A stretch of DNA of 64,000 bases from Saprospiraceae bacterium (GCA_020627705.1 JAHDGJ010000007.1:62001-126000); one strand, 5' to 3'. Shown: positions 19,283 through 29,026, counted from the first letter of the stretch. Translations and numbers: made by a program. The notes: generated by a model not told the origin, from the letters alone.

Positions 19283-19879
19283 ATGATTAAAATCTTATGT
19301 AAAATATGTTGCTTTTTTGTTATATCAAACCTAATCCTGGCTTGCAACACAGATAAAACAACACCGACACATTTGGCTGTCGACAAATTTGTGCCTCATT
19401 TTCCTGATGATTGGATGGGTTGTTGGAAGGGAAATCTAAAAATCTACGGGCATGAGGGTGTAAAACAAGAGGTCCCAATGGCTATAGAACATGGTAAAAC
19501 CGATAAAACAGACGAATTTTCCTGGGCACTTTTTTATGGAGAAGATAAAGAGAAAGGAAAAAGAGATTATTACTTAAAAGTTGAAGACCTCGAAAAAGGA
19601 CACTTTTTACTAGATGAAAAAAATGATATTTTTTTAGACACCTACCTTATTGGCAACAAAATGATTAGTGACTACACTGTAGAAGGAAATCAAATAACAA
19701 GTGTCTATACTTTGGAGCAGTCAAAAATGATTTTTGAAATCTTTTTTAGTGTTGAAAGTGGAAAGCGCGAAAGTGGCGACAGTGTAATAAACAAGGATAC
19801 AATTCCAGGTGTAATTTCGTTTCCAGTAAAGGCGTATCAAAGGGCCGTACTACATAAAAAATTGCCTTGTCACGATTAA
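19283..19879 (+). CDS. Lipoprotein of unknown function
   Basis: The start at 19283 (MIKILCKICCFFVISNLILAC) gives a lipobox LILAC|N and 198 residues; a longer frame from 19232 would bury the signal. The mature part has a small lipocalin-like look (DDWMGCWKGNLKIYG, EHGKTDKTDEFSWALFYGED, then QITSVYTLEQ), but I do not recognise a family. It is divergent from the M1 peptidase. The stop codon lies inside a terminator hairpin. Confidence 0.75.
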   Translation: MIKILCKICCFFVISNLILACNTDKTTPTHLAVDKFVPHFPDDWMGCWKGNLKIYGHEGVKQEVPMAIEHGKTDKTDEFSWALFYGEDKEKGKRDYYLKVEDLEKGHFLLDEKNDIFLDTYLIGNKMISDYTVEGNQITSVYTLEQSKMIFEIFFSVESGKRESGDSVINKDTIPGVISFPVKAYQRAVLHKKLPCHD

Positions 19880-19894
19880 GTCGTGCAAGGCAAT
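19861..19894 (+). terminator. Terminator hairpin overlapping the lipoprotein stop codon
   Basis: ATTGCCTTG-T-CACGA (19861-19875) pairs with TCGTGCAAGGCAAT (19881-19894), a 14-bp stem with one bulged T. The stop codon TAA (19877-19879) is in the loop. Only a weak T-rich tail follows. Confidence 0.6.
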
Positions 19895-19986
19895 ATAAAT
19901 TTACAGACACCCTATGACTGTAGCTGCTTAAAGATATAACATTAGGAGTGAAAAAGGTTTCTCCTCTAGCAAAAAGGAGAAAAGTC

Positions 19987-19994
19987 TATTTTTG
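19987..19994 (+). promoter_or_regulatory. -7 box TATTTTTG ahead of cysQ
   Basis: TATTTTTG fits TAnnTTTG and lies 25 bp before the ATG at 20020. No good -33 TTG is seen at the usual spacing. Its position supports the start at 20020 over the longer frame from 19948. Confidence 0.45.
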
Positions 19995-20019
19995 TTATCC
20001 AAAAATTCAGAATTATATC

Positions 20020-20805
20020 ATGCAAGAATTATTAAAATCATTAGAGTCCAAAATCTGCGATATTGCGGTAGGTGCAGGTCAAATAATCTTAGAAATATAT
20101 AATTCGGACATGGATTTTGGTGTGGAAGCCAAATCTGATAATTCGCCACTTACCATAGCGGATCAAAAAGCAAATGAACACATTGTTACTGAGTTGCTAA
20201 AGTTAGATTCAAGCTTTCCCATCATTTCTGAAGAAAATAAAATTGTAGATTTTTCTGAGCGTAAAAATTATGAATATTGTTGGCTGGTAGATCCTTTAGA
20301 CGGCACCAAAGAGTTTATCAAAAGAAATGGAGAATTTACCGTTAACATTGCTTTGTTGCATAAAGGAAAAGCTGTTTTGGGCGTAGTATATACTCCAGTG
20401 ACAAAGGAATTGTATTACGGTGCGAAAGATTGTGGTGCTTTCAAAAGACACAATGGAAAAACGCTTCAGATGAAAGCTGCTTCATTTTCGAAAGAAGACT
20501 CGGGCTTAAGAGTAGTATGTAGTAGATCGCATCTCAACCCAGAAACGCAATCTTTTATAGATGCACTAAATCAGCCCCAACTCGTTGCTAAAGGAAGCTC
20601 CTTGAAATTTATGATTTTGGCAGAGGGAAAAGCTGAATTATATCCACGGCTTGCACCAACAATGGAATGGGATACTGGTGCCGCACAAATTATTTTAGAA
20701 GAAGCCGGTGGGCAGGTATTGCATTACGATAGTTTAGATCCTTTGTGCTATAACAAAGAGAACCTTCTCAATCCCTTCTTTTTGGCCCGTGGAAATCAAA
20801 ATTGA
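20020..20805 (+). CDS. cysQ: 3'(2'),5'-bisphosphate nucleotidase
   Basis: CysQ removes the 3'-phosphate of PAP (adenosine 3',5'-bisphosphate) in sulfur assimilation. The Mg-binding signature of the inositol-phosphatase-like family is present: DNSPLTIADQKAN, ISEEN, DPLDGTKEFIKRNGEFTVNI, and near the C-terminus EWDTGAAQIILEEAGG. The 261-residue length fits. The ATG at 20020 is preferred because family members begin just before this helix and a -7 box sits inside the longer reading frame. Its stop overlaps the next start (TGATG). Confidence 0.92.
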   Translation: MQELLKSLESKICDIAVGAGQIILEIYNSDMDFGVEAKSDNSPLTIADQKANEHIVTELLKLDSSFPIISEENKIVDFSERKNYEYCWLVDPLDGTKEFIKRNGEFTVNIALLHKGKAVLGVVYTPVTKELYYGAKDCGAFKRHNGKTLQMKAASFSKEDSGLRVVCSRSHLNPETQSFIDALNQPQLVAKGSSLKFMILAEGKAELYPRLAPTMEWDTGAAQIILEEAGGQVLHYDSLDPLCYNKENLLNPFFLARGNQN

Positions 20806-21566
20806 TGAAGACCCCATTTTCAGTAGTAATCATGTCTTTCAATGAAGAGGCTATTATTGAAAAATGTCTCAAAGCGGCTGCTCAAGTCAGCAGTGATTTG
20901 ATAGTTATAGATAGTGGTTCGACAGATAGGACTTTAGAAATTGCTAAAAATTATACCTCGCAGATTTTCTACAACAAAATGGACACGTATGGCGCGCAAA
21001 AAAACATAGGCGCGCAAAAAGCTAAATACGATTGGATATTTGCTTTAGATTGTGATGAAGTTTTAAATGAGGAGCTCATAACTTATTTAAAACAAGCATC
21101 ATTCGAAAGAGGGCACATTTACAGACTTGGAAGACACACCTATATTGGCGACAAAAAATTAAATTTTAGCGGGCTTTCTCCTGATTGGATTAACAGAATA
21201 TATCATCGTGATGAGAATAAGTTTGATGATTATTTGGTGCATGAAAGGCTAACAGGATTTGATTCGATGAAAAGAATCAAAATGCCAGGATATGCACATC
21301 ATTATAGTTATAATGATATGGAAGATTTAAAAACGAAATATTTAAAATACGCCATGCTAGGAGCCCAAAATAGGATTGATTATAACATCAAACCAAGTGT
21401 ACTACAAGTAGCCTTTGGTCCCTTATTTCGCTTTTGTAAAACATATTTTTGGCAACTCGGTATTTTAGATGGCAACTTGGGCCTTCAAATTAGTATCGAA
21501 TCTGCAAGAATGGTAAGAAATCGGTATCGGCATTATTTTGATTTACAAAAGAAAAGAAGCAAATAA
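20805..21566 (+). CDS. Family 2 glycosyltransferase, WaaE/KdtX-like
   Basis: A 253-residue GT-A enzyme. It has SVVIMSFNEEAIIEKCL at the N-terminus, IDSGSTDRTLEIA, the YGAQKNIGAQKAKYDWIFAL segment, and the metal-binding CDE after ALD. The pattern matches the WaaE/KdtX group, which adds a sugar to the LPS core. Sugar and acceptor are not known here. Its ATG at 20805 shares the A of the cysQ stop codon (TGATG), so the two are translationally coupled. Confidence 0.85.
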   Translation: MKTPFSVVIMSFNEEAIIEKCLKAAAQVSSDLIVIDSGSTDRTLEIAKNYTSQIFYNKMDTYGAQKNIGAQKAKYDWIFALDCDEVLNEELITYLKQASFERGHIYRLGRHTYIGDKKLNFSGLSPDWINRIYHRDENKFDDYLVHERLTGFDSMKRIKMPGYAHHYSYNDMEDLKTKYLKYAMLGAQNRIDYNIKPSVLQVAFGPLFRFCKTYFWQLGILDGNLGLQISIESARMVRNRYRHYFDLQKKRSK

Positions 21567-21624
21567 TCTCCCAACCCAACCCTTTACTTCAAATCGGAAG
21601 TCTTACTTTAAAAAAACGCACATC

Positions 21625-22056
21625 ATGTATACAAATAAAAAACCATTGTCTCTCATCCTTGCTTTCGTAATATTAGCCATGGCCTCATGTTCTGATAACT
21701 CTTGCGAAGAAGTTTCTTACAACGATGTTTTTGATGTCAGCCAGGGAGAAGTGTATTGCTTACCTGACGGAGCGCAACTTGAAATCAATGAATTGATAAA
21801 TGCTTATTGCCCCTGTGAAGCAATTTGTGTCTGGGAAGGTCAAATGATGCTTGAAGTGGTTTGGACAGATGCAGCAGGAACCGTGCACACTGGACAAGTC
21901 AATACGCACCCCAATATTGAGCCATCCCCTCTAGACGAAGTCCCAGGCTTACATATTGTTGCTGAGTCCGGCTGGACAGTTGAATTTGAAGAAGAATGCA
22001 TCCTAGCAAACGGAAATCCAAACATTATTTCTGCCGAAATAATGATAAGAAATTAG
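21625..22056 (+). CDS. Cysteine-containing lipoprotein of unknown function
   Basis: The start at 21625 gives MYTNKKPLSLILAFVILAMA with lipobox MASC|S and 143 residues. The mature part has seven further Cys residues (DNSCEE, VYCLPDG, YCPCEAICVW, EEECIL), suggesting disulfides in the periplasm or at the surface. No family is recognised. It follows the glycosyltransferase by 58 bp. Its stop overlaps the gcvP stop by 4 bp on the other strand (TTAG). Confidence 0.75.
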   Translation: MYTNKKPLSLILAFVILAMASCSDNSCEEVSYNDVFDVSQGEVYCLPDGAQLEINELINAYCPCEAICVWEGQMMLEVVWTDAAGTVHTGQVNTHPNIEPSPLDEVPGLHIVAESGWTVEFEEECILANGNPNIISAEIMIRN

Positions 22057-24929
22057 TCTTCTGAGGAAGCGTAACTCTCTATCGGTGGACAAGTACAGAT
22101 TAAGTTTCGATCACCAAAAGCATTGTCCACTCTTGCCACTGATGGCCAAAACTTATTTCTTTCTTTAAGATATGGCAAGGGATACGCTGCTTTTGAACGT
22201 GCATAATCAAAAGGAAACTCATCCGCAGTTATTACTTTCAAGGTATGAGGCGCATTGGTCAAAACATTTGATTCTGGATCCATATCTCCCCTAGCTACTT
22301 CATCTATTTCCTCTTTGATTTGAAGCATCGCATCGCAAAAACGATCCAATTCTTTTAGATCTTCGCTTTCTGTTGGCTCGATCATTATAGTGCCAGGTAC
22401 CGGAAAAGACATCGTTGGTGCGTGAAACCCGTAATCAATCAATCGCTTAGCCACATCCTCTGTAGAAACCCCTATGGCTTTATATGATCTTAGATCAATT
22501 ATAAACTCATGAGCACTTCGATTTTTCTTTCCTGCATAGAGTATAGAATACGCACCTTCCAAACGCGATTTTATATAATTGGCATTGAGAATAGCATATT
22601 TGGTTGCATCGACTAACCCATCTTTACCCAACAAACGGATGTATGCATAGGAGATCAACAAGATACTAGCGCTTCCCCAAGGGGCTGATGAAATTGAATG
22701 AATGGGTTTATCTCCACCAGTTTTTGCCAATGCATGACCTGGCAGATACTTTGCTAATTTATCATTACAACAAATTGGTCCCATTCCAGGACCGCCCCCA
22801 CCATGTGGGATGGCAAAGGTTTTATGCAAATTTAAATGGCAAACATCAGCACCAATTTCATTCGGGCTGGTTAAACCAACTTGCGCGTTCATGTTGGCGC
22901 CATCCATATAGACCAATCCCCCATGGTCGTGAATGGTTTGACAAATCTCTTTTATAGACTCTTCAAACACCCCATGCGTAGAAGGATAGGTCACCATCAA
23001 AGCTGCAAGATTTTCTTTATGTTCTTCTGCTTTGGCCTTAAGATCTTCTAATTCTATGTTTCCTTTTTCATCACATTTAACAATGACTACTTTCATACCT
23101 GCCATCACAGCACTTGCTGGATTTGTACCATGTGCAGACGATGGTATTATAGCAATATTTCGATGCGCATCTCCATGATCCAAATGATATTCACGAATAA
23201 CCATTAGCCCTGCAAATTCTCCTTGAGCTCCAGAATTAGGTTGTAAAGAACAAGCACTAAAGCCTGTGCATTGACATAAATAGGCTTCCAATTCTTTAAA
23301 TATTTGGGCGTAGCCTTCTACTTGGTGTGCAGGAGCAAAAGGGTGAATATTGGCAAACTCCGGCCAACTTACAGGTATTAGTTGGGTTGCGGCATTCAAT
23401 TTCATTGTACAAGAACCCAATGGAATCATGGCATGCATCAATGACAAATCTTTGTTTTCTAGACTCTTGATATACCGCATCATTGAAGTTTCCGATCGAT
23501 GCGTATTAAATATGTGATGCGTCAAAAACGGACTCTTTCTTTTTAAATCATCTGGAATATCAGCTATCGAAATCTCTGTTTCAAACGTTCCGCTTTGATC
23601 TAAAGCCGAACATAAAAACTCAAATACCTCCTTTATATCATTTAATGAATGTGATTCATCAATACTTATACAAATGAAATCTCCACCAAAATAAAAATTG
23701 AATGCTGATTCGTTTGCTCTCGTTAATAGGTGAGCCACTCGTTCTTTCTCAAGATTGATCTTGAATGTGTCAAAGCAAACAGAAGTATCAATCGAAAATC
23801 CCGCCTTCGATAGAGAGGTCTTTAGCAAGGCTGTTTTATATCTAATCTCTTCGGCTATAGATGTCAACCCATCAGGTCCGTGATATACGGCATACATACC
23901 GGCCATAATTGCCAATAACGCCTGAGCAGTACAAATATTGGAAGTCGCTTTTTCCCGTTTAATATGCTGCTCCCTGGTTTGTAAAGCCATTCGTAATGCT
24001 CGATTCCCTTGCTTATCGACCGACACGCCAATGATCCTTCCAGGGATTTGTCGCTTATATTCTTCTCTTGTCGCAAAGTACGCTGCATGAGGTCCGCCAT
24101 AGCCCATAGGCACACCAAAGCGCTGGGTATTACCGACAACTACATCAGCTCCCCAAGAACCAGGTGACTTCAATAAGGTAAGACTAAGTAAATCTGCAGC
24201 TGCGCAAACCATTAAGCCTTTTTGATGTAAGCCATCAACCAAAGCAGAATATTCTTCTACCTCACCATGAGCATTCGGATACTGCAACAGAACTCCAAAA
24301 TAACTTTCATCGACCTCATGTGTAAGTGCATTGGCCTTTACCAACTCTATGCCTAAAGGAATGGACCTGCTTTTGAGCACAGACCAAGTTTGATCAAACG
24401 TCGTGGCATCAACCAAAAACTTTGTCGCAGGATTCGTATTTCTCTTTTTGTTTACTATGGCATAAAACATAGCCATGGCTTCCGCAGCAGCAGTGCCTTC
24501 ATCCAACAAAGATGCATTTGCCAAAGGCAGCCCTGTTAGATCACTTACCATGGTTTGAAAATTCAATAAAGCTTCCAAACGGCCTTGAGAAATTTCTGCC
24601 TGATATGGGGTGTACTGTGTATACCAGCCGGGATTCTGAAAAATGTTCCGTAGAATTACCGATGGCGTAATGGTACCATAATACCCATGACCAATAAAAT
24701 TCTTGGCAATAACGTTTTTCTGTGCAATTTTATCTAATGCTCGAAAATATTCATGCTCCGAAATTGCCTCTGGTATTTTTAAATCCTCTGCAATGCGAAT
24801 TTGTGCCGGAATCGTTTCGTCAATAAGTTGATCTAAAGAATCAACATGTATAGTTTCTAACATGTGCTTGAGATCCTCTGAATTGATCCCTATATGTCTA
24901 TTACTAAAACCTTGGAGTGCTTTGGCCAT
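22053..24929 (-). CDS. gcvP: Glycine dehydrogenase (decarboxylating), glycine cleavage P-protein
   Basis: A single-chain P-protein of 958 residues. It decarboxylates glycine with PLP and passes aminomethyl to the H-protein lipoyl arm. The PLP lysine lies in NLHKTFAIPHGGGGPGMGPI. Other conserved strings are FIGHGYYGTITPSVILRNIF near the N-terminus and IPLGSCTMKLNA mid-protein. gcvT and gcvH are not in the window, so the cleavage system is dispersed. Convergent with the lipoprotein gene at its end. Confidence 0.97.
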   Translation of the reverse strand: MAKALQGFSNRHIGINSEDLKHMLETIHVDSLDQLIDETIPAQIRIAEDLKIPEAISEHEYFRALDKIAQKNVIAKNFIGHGYYGTITPSVILRNIFQNPGWYTQYTPYQAEISQGRLEALLNFQTMVSDLTGLPLANASLLDEGTAAAEAMAMFYAIVNKKRNTNPATKFLVDATTFDQTWSVLKSRSIPLGIELVKANALTHEVDESYFGVLLQYPNAHGEVEEYSALVDGLHQKGLMVCAAADLLSLTLLKSPGSWGADVVVGNTQRFGVPMGYGGPHAAYFATREEYKRQIPGRIIGVSVDKQGNRALRMALQTREQHIKREKATSNICTAQALLAIMAGMYAVYHGPDGLTSIAEEIRYKTALLKTSLSKAGFSIDTSVCFDTFKINLEKERVAHLLTRANESAFNFYFGGDFICISIDESHSLNDIKEVFEFLCSALDQSGTFETEISIADIPDDLKRKSPFLTHHIFNTHRSETSMMRYIKSLENKDLSLMHAMIPLGSCTMKLNAATQLIPVSWPEFANIHPFAPAHQVEGYAQIFKELEAYLCQCTGFSACSLQPNSGAQGEFAGLMVIREYHLDHGDAHRNIAIIPSSAHGTNPASAVMAGMKVVIVKCDEKGNIELEDLKAKAEEHKENLAALMVTYPSTHGVFEESIKEICQTIHDHGGLVYMDGANMNAQVGLTSPNEIGADVCHLNLHKTFAIPHGGGGPGMGPICCNDKLAKYLPGHALAKTGGDKPIHSISSAPWGSASILLISYAYIRLLGKDGLVDATKYAILNANYIKSRLEGAYSILYAGKKNRSAHEFIIDLRSYKAIGVSTEDVAKRLIDYGFHAPTMSFPVPGTIMIEPTESEDLKELDRFCDAMLQIKEEIDEVARGDMDPESNVLTNAPHTLKVITADEFPFDYARSKAAYPLPYLKERNKFWPSVARVDNAFGDRNLICTCPPIESYASSED

Positions 24930-25022
24930 ATCCTTTTCTCTAGCTAGTTTGTGTGGCGAAAATATTAAATCTATTTCTTATATCTGAACAGCTTTAATAT
25001 GAAATGTGTTGACTAAAAAGAC

Positions 25023-25059
25023 AAAAAAAGGCTCCGTAATAATTACGAAGCCTTTTTTT
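25023..25059 (-). terminator. Rho-independent terminator of metK (near-symmetric)
   Basis: AAAAAAAGGCT-C-CGTAAT (25023-25040) pairs with ATTACG-AAGCCTTTTTTT (25042-25059). T-runs exist on both strands, so it could act in both directions. It lies 14 bp past the metK stop and about 95 bp upstream of gcvP. Confidence 0.88.
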
Positions 25060-25072
25060 ATTCTTTGCTTTT

Positions 25073-26329
25073 CTATTTGATGCCAAATGCCTTCTTGACT
25101 TTTGGAACGTAATCTAATTTTTCCCACGTAAAGGTTTCGACATTCACTTTCTTTTCTTTACCAGTACCATCTTTAAATGTTACTGTTTTTTTCTTTGAAG
25201 GTCTACCCATGTGGCCATAAGCAGCAGTTTCGCTGTATATTGGTGAACGCAATTTCAATCGCTTTTCGATAAAGTAAGGACGCATGTCAAAAACATCGTA
25301 AATGATCTGAGCAATTTCTCCGTCACTCATATCTACCTTCGCTGTACCGTATGTATTAATGTAGATATTCGTTGGTTTGGCAACTCCAATCGCATAAGAT
25401 ACTTGCACCAATACTTCACTACATACGCCAGCAGCCACCATATTTTTTGCGATGTGACGTGTTGCATAGGCAGCAGAACGGTCCACCTTTGATGGATCTT
25501 TCCCCGAAAATGCTCCACCACCGTGAGCCCCTTTTCCGCCATAGGTATCCACGATGATTTTTCTACCTGTGAGTCCCGTATCTCCATGAGGTCCACCAAT
25601 GACAAATTTTCCGGTTGGATTCACATGATACGTGATCTTATCGCTAAACAATTTCTTGATTTTAGCATTCACCTTTTTCTTTACCCTTGGAATAACAATA
25701 TTGATCACATCTTTTTTAATCTGTGCCAACATTTTCCCCTCTGCGGCAAAATCATCGTGTTGCGTACTCACAACAATAGAATCGATTCTAACTGGTTTGC
25801 CCGCATCAGAATATTCGATAGTAACCTGAGATTTACTGTCAGGTCTTAGGTATTTCATTTTTTTGCCTTCTTTTCTAATCGCTGCTAACTCTTGAAGAAT
25901 TTTGTGCGACAGATCTAAAGCCAACGGCATATAATTGGAGGTCTCATTGGTAGCATAGCCAAACATCATTCCTTGGTCACCTGCTCCTTGATCTTCTTTG
26001 TTCTTTCTTTCTACCCCTTGATTAATATCTGGAGATTGCTCGTGGATTGATGAAAAAACTCCACAAGAATTACCATCAAACATATATTCGGATTTAGTAT
26101 ATCCGATTTTATTTATGACGTCTCTTGCAATTTGTTGAACATCTAAATATGTTTTGGTTTTTACCTCACCAGCTAATACTACTTGACCAGTAGTTACTAA
26201 TGTTTCGCAGGCAATTTTACTCTGTGGATCAAATGCTAAAAAGTGATCTACAAGTGCATCAGAAATCTGATCACTTACTTTGTCTGGATGTCCTTCTGAA
26301 ACAGATTCAGAAGTAAATAAATATGGCAT
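25073..26329 (-). CDS. metK: S-adenosylmethionine synthetase
   Basis: Makes AdoMet from methionine and ATP. The 418-residue protein has [20 protein letters not shown] near the N-terminus, the signature [12 protein letters not shown], the ATP loop [19 protein letters not shown] and [13 protein letters not shown]. The start is fixed by the conserved [18 protein letters not shown] good promoter (26357-26387) and terminator (25023-25059) show it is a single-gene unit. I saw no SAM riboswitch in the roughly 25-nt leader. Confidence 0.97.
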   Translation of the reverse strand: MPYLFTSESVSEGHPDKVSDQISDALVDHFLAFDPQSKIACETLVTTGQVVLAGEVKTKTYLDVQQIARDVINKIGYTKSEYMFDGNSCGVFSSIHEQSPDINQGVERKNKEDQGAGDQGMMFGYATNETSNYMPLALDLSHKILQELAAIRKEGKKMKYLRPDSKSQVTIEYSDAGKPVRIDSIVVSTQHDDFAAEGKMLAQIKKDVINIVIPRVKKKVNAKIKKLFSDKITYHVNPTGKFVIGGPHGDTGLTGRKIIVDTYGGKGAHGGGAFSGKDPSKVDRSAAYATRHIAKNMVAAGVCSEVLVQVSYAIGVAKPTNIYINTYGTAKVDMSDGEIAQIIYDVFDMRPYFIEKRLKLRSPIYSETAAYGHMGRPSKKKTVTFKDGTGKEKKVNVETFTWEKLDYVPKVKKAFGIK

Positions 26330-26356
26330 GAATTAATTTTCTTTAGAAATAAGGTG

Positions 26357-26387
26357 CAAAAATAGTTGAATGCAGATACTAAAACAA
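26357..26387 (-). promoter_or_regulatory. Bacteroidota promoter of metK
   Basis: On the minus strand TTG (26387-26385), a 20-bp spacer, then TATTTTTG (26364-26357) fit the -33/-7 pattern (TTTG N19-21 TAnnTTTG), with one mismatch in the -33 box. The leader would be about 25 nt. Confidence 0.65.
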
Positions 26388-26425
26388 TTTTCTTTTAAAA
26401 GACGTAAACTAAAACTTGAGGACAC

Positions 26426-27034
26426 TTATTTTATCTCACAATGCAGTAATTTTTGACCGTTTACATACCCTTCCAAAAGATCTCCAATGGTAACCGGTCC
26501 AACACCTGCAGGCGTACCCGTATAAATCAAATCACCTATCTGCAATTTAAAATATTTGCTGATGTCCTGAATCAAATAATCAAAATCAAAAATCATATCA
26601 TTGCTGTTTCCAGTCTGAACCTCTTGGCTATTTTTTAGCAACCTAAAATTTATTCCTTCTTTGCCTGGCACTGGAAAATCTATAAACCTAGAAAGACAAG
26701 CAGAGTGATCAAATCCTTTCGCCTTTTCCCAAGGGTGCCCCTTTTCTTTACACTTACGCTGGATATCCCTAGCAGTAAAATCAATGCCTAAAGCAAGTTG
26801 CTCATAGTAACCTCTGGCGAATTTTGGTTGAACATGTCTGCCGTTTTTGACTATTCGAAGTACAAGTTCTAATTCGTAATGTATCTCATTGCTAAACTCT
26901 GGATAATAAAATGGTTTTTCTTCAAGCAAAAGTGCCGTCGAAGGTTTCATAAATAGCAAAGGCTGCTTCGGAACGGGGTTGTTTAGTTCTTTGGCATGAT
27001 CTACATAGTTTCTGCCGACACAAATAATTTTCAT
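26426..27034 (-). CDS. Fumarylacetoacetate hydrolase family protein
   Basis: A compact 202-residue FAH-domain protein: CVGRNYVDHAKELNNPVPKQ at the N-terminus, FMKPSTALL, ELELVLRI, the DFTARDIQ segment and YTGTPAGVGPV. The family contains fumarylpyruvate hydrolases, acylpyruvases and oxaloacetate decarboxylases; the short form is closest to acylpyruvase-type members, but the substrate is not decided by sequence. Its ATG overlaps the trpS stop by 1 base (TAATG), so it is coupled to trpS. Confidence 0.88.
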   Translation of the reverse strand: MKIICVGRNYVDHAKELNNPVPKQPLLFMKPSTALLLEEKPFYYPEFSNEIHYELELVLRIVKNGRHVQPKFARGYYEQLALGIDFTARDIQRKCKEKGHPWEKAKGFDHSACLSRFIDFPVPGKEGINFRLLKNSQEVQTGNSNDMIFDFDYLIQDISKYFKLQIGDLIYTGTPAGVGPVTIGDLLEGYVNGQKLLHCEIK

Positions 27035-28029
27035 TAAAATTTCACATTTAACAGGCCTACCAATTCTTTTACCTCAGAAACAGTTTGTTGAGCTACTTTC
27101 CTGATGCGCATAGAGGAAACTTTAATTTGGTCCTTGACAGCCTTTTTGTTTTCAAGTAGTTCTTCTCTTTTGGCTCGAAATGCCGAAGACTTTTCAATCA
27201 AAGCATCAGCCACCACTTCTTTTAGATCAGCGTACCTCAAAGTACCCTCCATTTCAGCCTGAGTTAATTCTTTGGTTTGATCATGATGACCACAAGCAGA
27301 CAGCAATTCGAGAAGGTTTTTTACCCCTGCACTCATTTTTTCTTCGCTGCTCGTCACGGCAGATTTTATTTGTTTTCTAATCCTTTGATCATCAGCAAAA
27401 ACATTTATGTAATGCTTTTCTCCTGCACTTTTGCTCATCTTTCTCAATGGATCTGCGGTAGACATAATTTTAGGTGTGGCAGTATACTTTGTTTCTGGTA
27501 GTACAAAATATTCTTTGCCGACTTGATTGTTAAACCGTTGAGCAATTTCCCTAGTCAACTCCAAATGTTGACTTTGGTCCTTTCCGACTGGAACAAAATC
27601 AGCCTTGTATATTAATATATCAGCAGCCTGTAATACGGGATAATCAAACAAACCCACACTGATAAACCCCTCTTTTCCAGACTTGCTCTGTAGGCTTTTG
27701 TCTTTAAACTGGGTCATGTTTTCGACCCTTCCCATGGCAGCAAAATTGTTAAATATCCATCCCAATTCTGCGTGTTCCGGCACCAAAGATTGTATGAATA
27801 AATTTTCTGGTTCCACACCAACAGCCAAGAGGTTGAATATTAGATCCCAAGTGTTGTTTCTAAGTTTCTTCACATTGTAAGGCATCGTCATGGCATGGTA
27901 ATCAACTACACCATAGAAGCATTCCAACTCTGATTGCATATCAACCCAATTCTTTACCGCACCGAAATAATTTCCGTAATGCATATCTCCTGTAGGCTGA
28001 ATACAGCTTAAAACTCTTTTCTTGGACAT
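27034..28029 (-). CDS. trpS: Tryptophanyl-tRNA synthetase
   Basis: Class I synthetase of 331 residues. The HIGH-type motif lies in CIQPTGDMHYGNYFGAV and the KMSKS loop in RKMSKSAGEKH. The start at 28029 (MSKKRVLSCIQPTGD) is chosen because the longer frame to 28101 would run through a terminator hairpin (28071-28103). It leads a two-gene unit with the FAH hydrolase. Confidence 0.95.
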   Translation of the reverse strand: MSKKRVLSCIQPTGDMHYGNYFGAVKNWVDMQSELECFYGVVDYHAMTMPYNVKKLRNNTWDLIFNLLAVGVEPENLFIQSLVPEHAELGWIFNNFAAMGRVENMTQFKDKSLQSKSGKEGFISVGLFDYPVLQAADILIYKADFVPVGKDQSQHLELTREIAQRFNNQVGKEYFVLPETKYTATPKIMSTADPLRKMSKSAGEKHYINVFADDQRIRKQIKSAVTSSEEKMSAGVKNLLELLSACGHHDQTKELTQAEMEGTLRYADLKEVVADALIEKSSAFRAKREELLENKKAVKDQIKVSSMRIRKVAQQTVSEVKELVGLLNVKF

Positions 28030-28070
28030 CTTAAAAAATTGAGGGACAAAAATACGATTTGTGTTACCCA

Positions 28071-28103
28071 AAAAAAAAATGCCCAACTTCGAGTCAGGCA
28101 TTT
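28071..28103 (-). terminator. Rho-independent terminator after the Cys-rich lipoprotein gene
   Basis: AAATGCC (28077-28083) pairs with GGCATTT (28097-28103), with an inner ACT-TCG-AGT hairpin. The A-run at 28071-28079 becomes the T-tail on the minus strand. It separates the lipoprotein gene from trpS. Confidence 0.8.
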
Positions 28104-28129
28104 CTTAAAAAAATTATTTTCTATAAGGA

Positions 28130-28582
28130 TTAAAAATCACTCTGTATTTCTTCTAGTAAGTTCAGCAACTGTATTAATTGATCTACTTCTTCGTACTCTC
28201 TATTGTCAAATAGAATCACATGTTCTGTTCCATCTTCATAGACAAATTTCATCCCTTCTTCACATCCATCGTAGCAGGCCCCACAATGATCTAAATCAAT
28301 AGCTTGCTCATCAATATCTTCTAAGTGTTGATTTAGGGCTTCTATTTCACTTGTTTCTAAGGTTCTGAGTTGTGGATCAAGTTGTTGACATCCATCAAAT
28401 GCAATATATTCTGCTTCAGAATCACTAATCACCAATTGGCTTGCACCAACACACCATCCACATAGCGTATTATATTCCAATTTGATAATTTCTAAAGTCG
28501 AAGTACGATTATCGGCTTCATTATCAGTACAAGAAAAAAGGGCAAAAATGCTCAGCAACAATAAATAAGTGGTCTTCTTCAT
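28130..28582 (-). CDS. Cys-rich lipoprotein of unknown function
   Basis: A 150-residue protein with a lipoprotein signal (LLLLSIFALFSC|TD). The mature part carries several Cys residues in close pairs (TLCGWCVGA, DHCGACYDGC) and an acidic, helix-like C-terminus (REYEEVDQLIQLLNLLEEI). The CGWC and CGAC pairs resemble redox or metal motifs, but no thioredoxin fold is evident. It has its own terminator. No family recognised. Confidence 0.7.
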   Translation of the reverse strand: MKKTTYLLLLSIFALFSCTDNEADNRTSTLEIIKLEYNTLCGWCVGASQLVISDSEAEYIAFDGCQQLDPQLRTLETSEIEALNQHLEDIDEQAIDLDHCGACYDGCEEGMKFVYEDGTEHVILFDNREYEEVDQLIQLLNLLEEIQSDF

Positions 28583-28639
28583 AGTTTTAAACTTTGTTAT
28601 ACTTAGAAAGACAGAAGAAAATCAAAAAGCGTTGGTTTC

Positions 28640-29026
28640 TTAAGATTCTTTTAACGCTATGGCCGAAATCTCAATGTTTACAAACTTTGGCAAGTTTGAA
28701 ACCTCTACTAATTCTCTAGCTGGAGCAGTATTCTCATTGAAATACTCCGCATAAACAGCATTGATTCTAGAATATAAATTCATGTCCTTCACGAAGACCG
28801 AACACTTGATCACATCTTCAAAGCTAAGTTGAGCCTCTTCTAAAATATTACCAAGGTTTCTCAGTACTTGATGAGTTTCGGTTTCGATATCCCCAAGGAC
28901 TAGATCTCCACTCGTTGGGTCTATAGCAATTTGGCCAGATATGAATAGCATATTGCCGGCAAGTATAGATTGGTTGTAGGGGCCTACTGGGCTTGGAGCT
29001 TTTGGGGTATTGATAATCTTTTTCAT
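28640..29026 (-). CDS. RidA family enamine/imine deaminase
   Basis: The 128-residue length and pattern of YjgF/YER057c/UK114: PSPVGPYNQSILAGNMLFIS near the N-terminus and the C-terminal signature ARELVEVSNLPKFVNIEISA. The key Arg that binds the substrate carboxylate in RidA is present (PARELVEV). It hydrolyses reactive enamines such as 2-aminoacrylate from PLP enzymes. Downstream of rpmF on the same strand (72-bp gap), possibly a separate unit. Confidence 0.93.
   Translation of the reverse strand: MKKIINTPKAPSPVGPYNQSILAGNMLFISGQIAIDPTSGDLVLGDIETETHQVLRNLGNILEEAQLSFEDVIKCSVFVKDMNLYSRINAVYAEYFNENTAPARELVEVSNLPKFVNIEISAIALKES

Noticed and set aside
24930-25072. Possible SAM or glycine riboswitch near metK and gcvP
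   Set aside because: The leaders are short and show no glycine-riboswitch tandem aptamer or SAM-II-like pseudoknot; the only structure is the metK terminator.
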